Assembly: GCF_016908315.1 (NCBI RefSeq)
Contig: NZ_JAFBDQ010000001.1
Coordinates: 1-64,000 of the forward strand
DNA: 64,000 nucleotides
Direction: 5' to 3'
From: Halanaerobacter jeridensis
Lineage (GTDB): Bacteria; Bacillota; Halanaerobiia; Halobacteroidales; Halobacteroidaceae
Shown: positions 23,993 through 31,699 of the stretch, in pieces
Position numbering within the stretch: the first letter of the stretch is position 1
How the letters are laid out: each line of letters starts with the position of its first letter
The notes under the pieces: model-generated
The model's input: the letters and a program-made list of their open reading frames with translations, nothing else
Told to the model about the DNA's origin: nothing
Databases searched by the model: none
Translations under genes and position numbers: made by a program

Positions 23993-24421
23993 ATGAAAGA
24001 AGAATCAGCTTATATTCTAGTTGAAATTATGCTTGTTTCTTTATTGTTTAGTTTAGTAGTCTTTTTGCTAGCAATGATGAATTTGACAGCAGTAGAATTA
24101 TGGGATTTCAATCGCAATAGAGTTAACTTACAAAGAGAAGCAGTAATTACTATGGAAATGATGGTAGATATTATTAATCAAGCATCTGCTGTGAAAGATA
24201 TTACTGAAAATGAAATGACTGTATTAACTGCAGATGGAGACTGGGAAAAAATTTATTATAAAGAAGGTCAGGGCTTGTGTTGGGCAGCAAATAATAATGT
24301 GCTTAGTAGAAAAGTAGTGAGCGTAAAATTTGACAAAGAAAGTGAATCGTTTTTAATTATAAATTTAGAACTTAAGAGTCATGGTAAATTAAAAAAGTTA
24401 ATCACTGGGGTTGAATTATAG
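23993..24421 (+). CDS. Minor pseudopilin-like protein (GspJ/PilW-like)
   Basis: A 142-residue protein with a prepilin-type N terminus MKEESAYILVEIMLVSLLFSLVVFLLAM. The residue before the mature part is Ala or Tyr rather than Gly, so cleavage is uncertain, but Glu is retained. A globular domain with AVITMEMMVDIINQASAVKDI resembles the GspJ/PulJ group. It starts four bases after the previous gene and shares one base with the next one. Confidence 0.7.
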   Translation: MKEESAYILVEIMLVSLLFSLVVFLLAMMNLTAVELWDFNRNRVNLQREAVITMEMMVDIINQASAVKDITENEMTVLTADGDWEKIYYKEGQGLCWAANNNVLSRKVVSVKFDKESESFLIINLELKSHGKLKKLITGVEL

Positions 24422-25227
24422 TGCGAGATGAGGGAAGTATCTTAATTTTTACGTTGCTTATAATTGTAACAGTTAGTATTATAGCTGTCAGTTTATTAGC
24501 TATAGTAGGTAAACAGAAAGTAACTGCTACTCATTATCAAAGAAATATAGAAAATGATTATCTTATAAAAGCAGCAATTACACAAGCCAAAACAGAGCTA
24601 CAAGAACAATTGGAATCAAGTGCTGATTACTGGAGAACTTGTGATTTAGAAGGAATTGATTTTAGTGGGCAATTAACTATTGATGAATTGTTAACTGATG
24701 ATCGAGTAGTGATTAAGTATAGTGCAGCAAAAATTGTATCTGAAAGTGGAAAAGTAAATCTTAATTCTATTCCTCAGCAGGATTTAGGGAAATTGCCTGG
24801 AGTAGGAAGTATTTTAAGTGCTAGAATTAATAAAAAGAGATTAGAAGATTCTTTTCTTGCTCAGCAGGAATTAAAAACTATTAAGGGGATAGGGGCAGAA
24901 AAATATAGAGAATTAAAGCCTTTAGTAACAGTTAATAACCAAGGGAAAATAAATATTAATACAGCCTCTCGCAAAGTATTGAAAACTATGAATGGAATTG
25001 CAGCAATTACTGCTGCTAATATAGTAAGTTATCGCCAAGACAATGGTGCCTTTAGTACAACAGAAGCATTAAAGAATGTATCAGGAATTGGAGATACTAC
25101 CTATCAAGAACTAGCTCAAAAAATAACAGTGCAATCTGAGTTATTTACAGTAGTGTTTAAAATTTCAATTCCTAAGCGGAAGATGCAAGAAAAAATTACG
25201 GAATTAGTCCAAGTGGAGGTGGATTAA
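24421..25227 (+). CDS. GspK-like minor pseudopilin with tandem helix-hairpin-helix repeats
   Basis: A 268-residue protein. The N terminus MRDEGSILIFTLLIIVTVSIIAVSLLAI is prepilin-like but lacks Glu5, as is known for GspK. Residues about 110-245 contain helix-hairpin-helix units: LNSIPQQDLGKLPGVGSILSARI, KTIKGIGAEKYRELK, ININTASRKVLKTMNGIAAITAANIV and LKNVSGIGDTTYQELA. These match the GspK helical domain and also ComEA-like DNA-binding motifs. GTG 24421 overlaps the stop of the previous gene. It would cap the pseudopilus; DNA contact is a possibility worth testing. Confidence 0.8.
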   Translation: MRDEGSILIFTLLIIVTVSIIAVSLLAIVGKQKVTATHYQRNIENDYLIKAAITQAKTELQEQLESSADYWRTCDLEGIDFSGQLTIDELLTDDRVVIKYSAAKIVSESGKVNLNSIPQQDLGKLPGVGSILSARINKKRLEDSFLAQQELKTIKGIGAEKYRELKPLVTVNNQGKININTASRKVLKTMNGIAAITAANIVSYRQDNGAFSTTEALKNVSGIGDTTYQELAQKITVQSELFTVVFKISIPKRKMQEKITELVQVEVD

Positions 25228-26238
25228 ATGAGTTTTTGCACGAGAGCAAAAAAATCTTTGCTCTTGGACTTAGGTAGTGATAGATTAAAAATTTTAGAAA
25301 TAATAGAAGAAAATAAGATTTTGCAAGTTAAAGATTTTTTAATCAAAAAATTACAGCAGCCCTTATTAAAGAATGGAGGACTTGATTTTAATAAATCTCT
25401 GCGTCTGCTAAAGTTTCTGTTGGATAGAAAAAGATTTTCTGTTAAAAATATAGATTTAATTGTTAGTGGTTCTAATGTAATTACTAAGATTTTAACTTTA
25501 CCCACTGTAAAAACTGAAGAACTAAAAGAATTAATTTTTTGGGAAATAAAGTGTTTGGATTTTTCTAAAGTAGATTGGGTAATTGATTATGAAGTTTTAT
25601 CAGTAAGTGAAGACCAAACTAGAGTATTGGTGGTTCTGAGTCATAAAAAGCTTTTAGTAGAACAGATAAATTTATTAGAAAGAGCAGGAATTAAAGTGAA
25701 TAATGTTAAAGTTGCTCCACTAATTATGAATAATCTTTTGAGTCCTGAATTAAAAAGAGATAATTTGGCTATAATTGATATTGGAGCCCAAGAATGTGAA
25801 TTATCAATTTTAAATAAGGGACAATTTGATTTTAGAAGAGTATTTTATGTAGGCGGGGAAGATTTTACATCTGAAATAAAGAAGAGATTAGAGTTAACAA
25901 CTAGAGAAGCCGAGAAGATAAAGCAAAGTGGTGATTTTGACCTTGCAGTGATAGCTAAAACTTTAGAAAAGTTAATTAAAAAAATAAGCTTTTCTATTCA
26001 TTATTGGGAGCAGAGAGGAGAAAGTGTAGACCAGATTCTTTTAACAGGGGGTACTTCTAAATTAAAAGGGTTGCAGCAAATTTTAGCTCAGAGATTAGGA
26101 ATCAAGGTTGATTTTTTGCTTGGTCTATCTCAAGTTGAATTTTCTAGCACTGACTATAGTCTTCATTTTCTAAAGACTAAGTTACCTTACTTATCATTGC
26201 TTTTAGCTGCAGCTTCGCAAGAATATAATCTAAATTAA
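25228..26238 (+). CDS. pilM: PilM-like actin-fold ATPase of pilus/secretion assembly
   Basis: Cytoplasmic 336-residue protein of the PilM/GspL-cytoplasmic family. The actin-like fold is seen as the phosphate-1 loop LLLDLGSDRLKILEI at the N terminus, NLAIIDIGAQECELSIL in the middle and ILLTGGTSKLKGL near the C terminus. It starts directly after the gspK-like stop codon. PilM binds the PilN tail and links the inner-membrane ring to the motor ATPases, which are not in this window. Confidence 0.88.
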   Translation: MSFCTRAKKSLLLDLGSDRLKILEIIEENKILQVKDFLIKKLQQPLLKNGGLDFNKSLRLLKFLLDRKRFSVKNIDLIVSGSNVITKILTLPTVKTEELKELIFWEIKCLDFSKVDWVIDYEVLSVSEDQTRVLVVLSHKKLLVEQINLLERAGIKVNNVKVAPLIMNNLLSPELKRDNLAIIDIGAQECELSILNKGQFDFRRVFYVGGEDFTSEIKKRLELTTREAEKIKQSGDFDLAVIAKTLEKLIKKISFSIHYWEQRGESVDQILLTGGTSKLKGLQQILAQRLGIKVDFLLGLSQVEFSSTDYSLHFLKTKLPYLSLLLAAASQEYNLN

Positions 26239-26252
26239 GGTGGGATGGTGGA

Positions 26253-26777
26253 ATGATTAATTTGTTACCAGATGAAATAAAGAAGAAAAGAAAAAGAGAA
26301 AAATATAAAAAGATAGCGCTGGTAATCATAGTTTTGTTATTAGTAGTATTAATGGGGACAAGTAGTTATATAGAAAACTTGGCAGCAAATTATCAGACTA
26401 AACTAGAGAAATTAGATGAACAACTGCAGCAATTAGAAGTAACTAAAAAAGTAATTTCTACGCAGTTAAAAGAAAAGAATAAAGTGCAAGAACAATTAAC
26501 TTTAGTTAATAATTTAAAAAAGGATTTAAATTATAATTGGTTGATTCAAGATTTGCAGTTAATTATTCCAGAAAAGGTATGGTTAGAACAATTGACAATT
26601 ACCATAGATAATAAGTTATTAATTGGAGGAAAGACAGTTAATAATCAACAATTATTAGAAACTGCTAAGCGATTAGAGAAATATCCTTATTTTGAAGGAG
26701 TAAAAATAGCTTCTAGCCAAGAAGTAAAAGGTAATCTACACTTTGAAATTCAAGGGCAGGTGAGTCAAGGATTATGA
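26253..26777 (+). CDS. pilN: PilN-like inner-membrane assembly protein
   Basis: A 174-residue bitopic membrane protein. It begins MINLLPDEIKKKRKREK, the conserved PilN tail that binds PilM, followed by one membrane helix (about 24-44), a coiled coil (about 45-90) and a ferredoxin-like periplasmic domain. It overlaps the next gene by four bases. PilN pairs with PilO in the alignment ring. Confidence 0.88.
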   Translation: MINLLPDEIKKKRKREKYKKIALVIIVLLLVVLMGTSSYIENLAANYQTKLEKLDEQLQQLEVTKKVISTQLKEKNKVQEQLTLVNNLKKDLNYNWLIQDLQLIIPEKVWLEQLTITIDNKLLIGGKTVNNQQLLETAKRLEKYPYFEGVKIASSQEVKGNLHFEIQGQVSQGL

Positions 26778-27313
26778 AGTTGAAATATAAATTTTCCACG
26801 GGATTGTTATTAATTTTAGTAGTTGCTTTAATTAGCTTTTCATTATTTGAATTTACTCCTGAAGTGCTGAAGGTCTTTAATTTAAAGCAGCAATTAAATA
26901 ATCGACAGACAAATTTTCAAAGTTTAGAACAAGAACTACATAGCAAAAAAAGTTTACTTAAAACTAAATTAGAGGGTAATTTAGCAGAAGATAAGTTACT
27001 AAAAGCTATTCCCTATCAAATGCAGAGTAATAATTTTCTAACTCAAATTAAAGACTTAGTGTCTAAAACTAAATTAAGTTTAAATAAATATGTCCCCGAA
27101 GATATAATTAAAAAAGAAGGTTATGCAAAATTGCCAATTTTATTAGAAATCAGTGGTGATTATGATGCCTTGAATAATTTTTTCAAAGAATTAGAGACTA
27201 CAACTAGATTAGTAACAATTGAAGAAATGAAGATATTTAATAAAAAAGAAGAATTGCAGAGTGAATTGTTAATTGCTATTTATTCTTTAGCTCAAGAAGC
27301 TGATAAAAGGTGA
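26774..27313 (+). CDS. pilO: PilO-like inner-membrane assembly protein
   Basis: A 179-residue bitopic membrane protein with an N-terminal helix (about 8-28), a coiled coil, and a periplasmic domain containing LPILLEISGDYDALNNFFKELETTTRLV, the characteristic PilO/GspM motif. ATGA overlap with pilN and four-base overlap with the next gene show tight coupling. Confidence 0.87.
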   Translation: MKLKYKFSTGLLLILVVALISFSLFEFTPEVLKVFNLKQQLNNRQTNFQSLEQELHSKKSLLKTKLEGNLAEDKLLKAIPYQMQSNNFLTQIKDLVSKTKLSLNKYVPEDIIKKEGYAKLPILLEISGDYDALNNFFKELETTTRLVTIEEMKIFNKKEELQSELLIAIYSLAQEADKR

Positions 27314-27828
27314 AAAAAGTTATTGCTCAACTAAAAAGTGACCCTAAAAGTAAGTTGATTTTGTTAATACTATTATTTTTAATTGCTACTACTTTATGGG
27401 CTAAAATTTTATTGTTTAATAACTCAACAGGAGAAGTTAAAGAAAAAAAGAAAGCCAAGAGTAATAATGTTTCAAATTCAACTAATGAGAAAATTAGTGC
27501 AACTAAAGTTAATTTAGAAAAAATATATGGAACTCAAATTAAAAAGAATAGTAATCCGTTTATTGATCAATTCCAAGCGGCTGCAAAATTTACTTATCAA
27601 TCACAATCAGATGATAAACCCTTGGAATTGAAAAAAGTAGATGATAATTTGAAATTGCAGGGAATCATTAATGACAAAGCAATTATTAATTATCAGGGCC
27701 AAGTTTTCGTTGCTCAAGTTGGAGCAGAAGTTGGGGGGTATAAAGTTTTAAGTATTAGAGGTAATAAAGTGATTTATAGCAAAGCAGGAAAAAAATATTT
27801 TTCTACGCTAGCAGTTAAAATTAAATAA
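27310..27828 (+). CDS. PilP/GspC-like periplasmic pilotin-type assembly protein
   Basis: A 172-residue protein with one N-terminal membrane helix (about 16-35), a low-complexity Lys/Asn linker, and a C-terminal domain with LKLQGIINDKAIINYQGQVFVAQVGAEVGGYKVLSI. That is the homology-region pattern of GspC and PilP, which reach the outer-membrane secretin. The start is GTG 27310. It fits a diderm envelope. The secretin itself is not in the window. Confidence 0.75.
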   Translation: MKKVIAQLKSDPKSKLILLILLFLIATTLWAKILLFNNSTGEVKEKKKAKSNNVSNSTNEKISATKVNLEKIYGTQIKKNSNPFIDQFQAAAKFTYQSQSDDKPLELKKVDDNLKLQGIINDKAIINYQGQVFVAQVGAEVGGYKVLSIRGNKVIYSKAGKKYFSTLAVKIK

Positions 27829-27836
27829 TGATAGCC

Positions 27837-27873
27837 AGAACTTAGTTTATTTTTAAACTAAGTTCTTTTTTTA
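27837..27873 (+). terminator. Intrinsic terminator of the pseudopilin/pilMNOP operon
   Basis: Perfect 13-bp stem AGAACTTAGTTTA (27837-27849)/TAAACTAAGTTCT (27854-27866) followed by seven T residues. Confidence 0.93.
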
Positions 27874-27913
27874 ATGGTTAAAAGTTGTTTTTTTGATTAA
27901 TTCAAGATAAAAA

Positions 27914-27943
27914 TTGATATAAGGACTAATCTTTTGATATAAT
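27914..27943 (+). promoter_or_regulatory. Promoter of the aroC-aroK-aroB-aroQ operon
   Basis: TTGATA (27914-27919), 18-base spacer and TATAAT (27938-27943) with an extended TGA just before it. It lies 50 bases before aroC. Confidence 0.72.
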
Positions 27944-27992
27944 ACAATCACTGTGTCTAAATAGCAATTTTTAGAATTGGAGGAGGACGAAT

Positions 27993-29189
27993 ATGCGTTA
28001 TTTAACTGCAGGTGAATCACACGGCAGAGCAATTACAGGTGTTTTAGAAGGAATGCCGGCTAATTTAGAAATTGATAAAGATGAAATCAATCGACAATTA
28101 GCTAGAAGACAAGGTGGTTATGGACGAGGCGGAAGAATGCAGATTGAGAATGATCAAATCGATATTTTATCTGGAATAAGAGGAGGAAAGACGCTAGGAA
28201 CGCCTATCTCTTTTCAAATAGAGAATGATGACTGGCCGAATTGGGAAGAAGTATTGGCCCCTTTTGGAGACAATGGTTATGATCAAGATGAGATTAAGAT
28301 TCAAAAAGAGAACAAAATCAAAACTGTTAAACCAAAGGTGACTAAACCCCGACCTGGTCATGCTGATTTAGCAGGTGCTTTAAAATATAATCAGAGTGAT
28401 TTAAGGAATATTTTAGAACGAGCCAGTGCTAGAGAAACTGCAATGAGAGTGACAGTTGGAGCCTTTGGTAGAATTTTATTAAAAGAATTTGGGATTGATG
28501 TGACTAGTCATGTTCAGCGCATTGGTGCTGTAGAGTTAGCAGAACAGGAATTAGATTTTGCTGAGATTAGAAATAAAAGCGCTCAATCAGAAGTAAGATG
28601 TATTGATGAAGAGGTTACAGAAGAAATGATAGCTGAAATTGATGACTGTAAAGAAGAAGGTAACTCCTTAGGTGGCGTATTTGAGGTAAGAACTACTAAT
28701 TTACCAGCCGGTTTAGGGAGTCATGTTCATTGGGATAGAAAATTAGATGGAAAGTTAGCTCAGGCGCTGATGAGTATTCAAGCTATAAAAGGAGTAGAAG
28801 TAGGATTAGGATTTGAAGCTGCTAGTCGGCGAGGGTCAGAAGTTCATGATGAAATTGCTTATGATGATCAATTTCACCGTTTGACTAATAATGCCGGCGG
28901 TATTGAAGGTGGTATGACCAATGGAGAACCGTTAGTTATTAAAGCAGCTATGAAACCAATTCCAACTCTTTATAAGCCTCTTTCTTCAGTTGATTTGGAG
29001 ACAAAAGAGAAATTTAAAGCAAGTGTTGAACGTTCTGATGTTACAGCAGTACCAGCGGCTAGTATAGTAGGCGAAAATGTAGTAGCTTTTGAATTAGCTA
29101 AAGCCTTTTTAAATAAATTTGGCGGCGATAGTTTAGAAGAGATTAAAGCTAATTACAATAATTATCTAAAAATGTTGGAACAGAGGTAG
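27993..29189 (+). CDS. aroC: Chorismate synthase
   Basis: FMN-dependent enzyme of 398 residues converting EPSP to chorismate, the precursor used by pabAB in this window. Signatures include the N-terminal YLTAGESHGRAITGVLEGMP, RRQGGYGRGGRMQIE, RPGHADLAGALKY, and SSRRGSEVHDE-like AASRRGSEVHDE. ATG 27993 follows GGAGGA. It is the first gene of a four-gene shikimate operon. Confidence 0.97.
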   Translation: MRYLTAGESHGRAITGVLEGMPANLEIDKDEINRQLARRQGGYGRGGRMQIENDQIDILSGIRGGKTLGTPISFQIENDDWPNWEEVLAPFGDNGYDQDEIKIQKENKIKTVKPKVTKPRPGHADLAGALKYNQSDLRNILERASARETAMRVTVGAFGRILLKEFGIDVTSHVQRIGAVELAEQELDFAEIRNKSAQSEVRCIDEEVTEEMIAEIDDCKEEGNSLGGVFEVRTTNLPAGLGSHVHWDRKLDGKLAQALMSIQAIKGVEVGLGFEAASRRGSEVHDEIAYDDQFHRLTNNAGGIEGGMTNGEPLVIKAAMKPIPTLYKPLSSVDLETKEKFKASVERSDVTAVPAASIVGENVVAFELAKAFLNKFGGDSLEEIKANYNNYLKMLEQR

Positions 29190-29195
29190 ATAATA

Positions 29196-29714
29196 ATGAA
29201 TATATCATTAATTGGATTTATGGGAACTGGAAAAAGTAGTGTTGGTCAAGAATTAGCTCAAAACTTAGACTATAAATTTGTTGATTTAGATGAAGAAATT
29301 GTGAAAGAAGATGGACGGCCGATTCCTGATATTTTTGCCGAAGATGGAGAAGACTATTTTCGAGATGTAGAAACTAAAGTTACTGAAAAAATTGGAAGTA
29401 GAGATAATCAAGTCATTGCCACTGGTGGAGGAGTTATTTTACGTGATCAGAACATAGCTAATCTGAAGCAAAATGGAATTGTGATTTTACTACAAGCAAC
29501 ACCAGAAGAAATTTATAACCGGACTAAAGATGATGATAATCGACCGTTATTAGAAGTTGAAGATCCACTAGCTAAAATTAATTCATTATTAGAAGAAAGA
29601 AAAGAAAGCTATCAATGTACGCCGTATCAAATTGATACTACTGAGTTGAGTATTGAAGAAGTAGTTAAAAAAATAGAAGAGATAGTAGCCGGTAGTGAGT
29701 TTAGGGAAAAATGA
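29196..29714 (+). CDS. aroK: Shikimate kinase
   Basis: A 172-residue P-loop kinase: Walker A GFMGTGKSSVG near the N terminus, the shikimate-binding DLDEEI and FRDVETKV, GGGVIL and the lid motif RPLL. It starts six bases after aroC behind AGAGGTAGA. Length and motifs are standard for AroK. Confidence 0.95.
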   Translation: MNISLIGFMGTGKSSVGQELAQNLDYKFVDLDEEIVKEDGRPIPDIFAEDGEDYFRDVETKVTEKIGSRDNQVIATGGGVILRDQNIANLKQNGIVILLQATPEEIYNRTKDDDNRPLLEVEDPLAKINSLLEERKESYQCTPYQIDTTELSIEEVVKKIEEIVAGSEFREK

Positions 29715-29722
29715 TGCATATG

Positions 29723-29802
29723 GATTGCGCAGTTAAATAAAGCTAAAAGTAGAGAAATTGGGGCTGCACGGAGAGTCTTTGTTCTTTAAGACTCGGAGGA
29801 AA
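29723..29802 (+). repeat. Dispersed stem-loop element, copy 2
   Basis: Second copy of the element at 11168-11245, here in the aroK-aroB gap. Shared blocks are GATTGCGCA, AAAGTAGAG, GGGCTGCACGGAG and CGGAGG. The stem GAGTCTT (29773-29779)/AAGACTC (29788-29794) differs from copy 1 by two paired substitutions that keep the helix. Confidence 0.7.
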
Positions 29803-29815
29803 CAGTAAGAACAGT

Positions 29816-29840
29816 ATAGACTTGGCACTGCCAAGTCTAT
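29816..29840. repeat. Dispersed palindrome, copy 2
   Basis: ATAGACTTGGCA (29816-29827) and TGCCAAGTCTAT (29829-29840) form perfect 12-base arms around one base. The core is the same as at 4481-4500 and near-identical to 60041-60064. It is flanked by ACAGTAAGAACAGT and CTGTCTTACTGT microrepeats. Confidence 0.75.
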
Positions 29841-29934
29841 GTGTTGATTTTATGATTTTGATTGTACGGTTTTGATTTTAACTGTTTAACTGTCTTACTG
29901 TAAATTGTTAGACTGCTTTTGAAGGAGTGAGAGC

Positions 29935-31023
29935 ATGGAGAAATTGAGAGTTGATTTAGGTGAGAGAAGTTATGATATTAAAATTGGAGAAGATATATTA
30001 GCTAATTTAGGTCAGTATTTATCAGAATTAGAGATTGGAAAAAAAGTATTAATCATCTCTAATCCTTTAGTAGATAGCTTATATGGTGCAGAAGTAGAAA
30101 AAGCGATTTCTGAAGCTGGATTTGAGGTTGAAAAAGCGTTAATCCCTGATGGAGAAAAATATAAATCCTTAGATACTGCTAAAGATTTATATGATGAGGC
30201 AGTAGCAGCAGGATTAGATCGAACTTCCTCAATTGTAGCTTTAGGAGGCGGAGTAGTTGGTGATATCGCAGGATTTATTGCTGCTAGTTTTATGCGGGGT
30301 ATCAATTTCATTCAAGTGCCAACTACTGTCTTGGCCCAGGTAGATAGTAGCGTAGGTGGTAAAGTAGCAGTTAATCATCCTCAAGGGAAGAACTTAATTG
30401 GGGATTTTTATCAACCACAATTAGTAGTAGCTGATAAAAAAGTATTACATACTTTAGAAGAGCGAGAATTAAAAGCTGGTTTAGCAGAAGTAATTAAGTA
30501 TGGCTTTATTTGGGATGAAGAGTTCTTCTCTTTCCTCAAAGATAAGCGAGAAGAAGTTATGAATTTAGATACACAAGCAGTTATTAAAGCTATAAAAACT
30601 TCCTGTGCTATTAAAGCAGAAGTAGTAGAAGAAGATGAAACTGAACAGGGGTTGCGTGCTATTTTAAACTATGGTCATACTATTGGTCATGCTCTAGAAG
30701 CAGTAACTAATTATGATTGTTATCGCCATGGTGAGGCAGTAGCAATTGGGATGGTTGCGGCTGCTCGAATTGCTCATAAATTAGATATGCTGACTGTGAA
30801 AGAAGTAAAAGAGCATGAAGAATTAATTTCTGACTTTGGATTGCCAATTAGATTTGAAGGGGTAGATCATGATCAAATTATTAATGCTTTAACTAAAGAT
30901 AAAAAAGTAGAAGATGGAGTAATTCGTTTTATCCTAGCAGAGAAAATTGGCAAAGTTAAGATTTTATCTGATATTCCGGAAGCAATAATTAGAGAAGTCT
31001 TAGCAGAGATTGGAGGGGAATAG
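29935..31023 (+). CDS. aroB: 3-dehydroquinate synthase
   Basis: NAD- and metal-dependent enzyme of 362 residues closing the ring of 3-dehydroquinate. It has IPDGEKYKSLDTA, the nucleotide loop ALGGGVVGDIAGFIAASFMRGI, and metal ligands in the segments KYGFIWDE, LNYGHTIGHALE and YRHGEAVAIGM. ATG 29935 follows GAAGGAGTG. The 220-base gap from aroK is occupied by two repeat elements, with no terminator seen. Confidence 0.96.
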   Translation: MEKLRVDLGERSYDIKIGEDILANLGQYLSELEIGKKVLIISNPLVDSLYGAEVEKAISEAGFEVEKALIPDGEKYKSLDTAKDLYDEAVAAGLDRTSSIVALGGGVVGDIAGFIAASFMRGINFIQVPTTVLAQVDSSVGGKVAVNHPQGKNLIGDFYQPQLVVADKKVLHTLEERELKAGLAEVIKYGFIWDEEFFSFLKDKREEVMNLDTQAVIKAIKTSCAIKAEVVEEDETEQGLRAILNYGHTIGHALEAVTNYDCYRHGEAVAIGMVAAARIAHKLDMLTVKEVKEHEELISDFGLPIRFEGVDHDQIINALTKDKKVEDGVIRFILAEKIGKVKILSDIPEAIIREVLAEIGGE

Positions 31024-31024
31024 T

Positions 31025-31450
31025 ATGATTTTAGTAGTTCACGGTCCAAATTTGAACTTGTTAGGTGTGAGAGAGCCTGATGTTTATGGTACAACTACTT
31101 TAGAAGATATTAATCAAAAATTATCAAATGAAGCATCTGAAATGGGAATTGAATTAGAAAGCTTTCAATCGAATAGCGAAGGGGAGATAGTTGACCAAGT
31201 GCAGCGAGGGGTATCCGAGGAAGTTGAAGGGATCATTATTAATCCGGGTGCTTTAACTCATTATAGTATTGCCCTTCGTGATGCATTAGCAGCTTTAGAT
31301 ATTCCAATTATTGAAGTGCATTTAAGTAATATTTATAAAAGAGAAAAGTTCAGACATAAATCTGTAACTGCGCCAGTAGTTACAGGACAAATTTCTGGTC
31401 TAGGGGCTGATGGTTACTATTTAGCTTTAGAGAAGATTAGCAATTTGTAA
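31025..31450 (+). CDS. aroQ: 3-dehydroquinate dehydratase, type II
   Basis: Dodecameric type II dehydroquinase, 141 residues. The N-terminal VVHGPNLNLLGVREPDVYG, NPGALTHYSIALRDAL and EVHLSNIYKREKFRHKS motifs hold the catalytic Tyr, Asn and His. The start is ATG 31025, one base after the aroB stop and behind GGAGGGG. The stop codon TAA (31448-31450) is the first three bases of a 12-mer that also ends a second hairpin element at 54089-54100. Confidence 0.95.
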   Translation: MILVVHGPNLNLLGVREPDVYGTTTLEDINQKLSNEASEMGIELESFQSNSEGEIVDQVQRGVSEEVEGIIINPGALTHYSIALRDALAALDIPIIEVHLSNIYKREKFRHKSVTAPVVTGQISGLGADGYYLALEKISNL

Positions 31451-31669
31451 AGTGTAACTTTATAAAGTGGCACTTGCGTGCCACGAGTTAGTAGATAGAA
31501 GCTAGTAGCTAGTAGTAAATTCAAAACCAAAAAAACAGTTCATAGCTAGAAATTATTGAATACTAGGCTAATGTTTTAGGTTTTGAATTTGATTTTATGT
31601 TTTTGGCTACTAGCTCCTAGCTAATTACTTCTAGCTATAAAGTTGCATTGTAAGTGCAACTTTATATAG
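31448..31669. repeat. MITE-like nested inverted-repeat element after aroQ
   Basis: About 220 bases of nested inverted repeats. The left end is TAAAGTGTAACT (31448-31459) then hairpin GTGGCAC (31467-31473)/GTGCCAC (31478-31484). The inner perfect 12-bp pair is AAATTCAAAACC (31517-31528)/GGTTTTGAATTT (31579-31590), with imperfect CTAGTAGCTAG-type arms outside it. The right end is hairpin TATAAAGTTGCA/TGCAACTTTATA (31637-31667). The left and right ends are related (TATAAAGTGGCAC versus TATAAAGTTGCAC). No coding sequence was seen. It separates aroQ from the peptidase gene. Confidence 0.65.
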
Positions 31670-31699
31670 ATATTATTTATGGATAGAGGAGCGGAAAAT

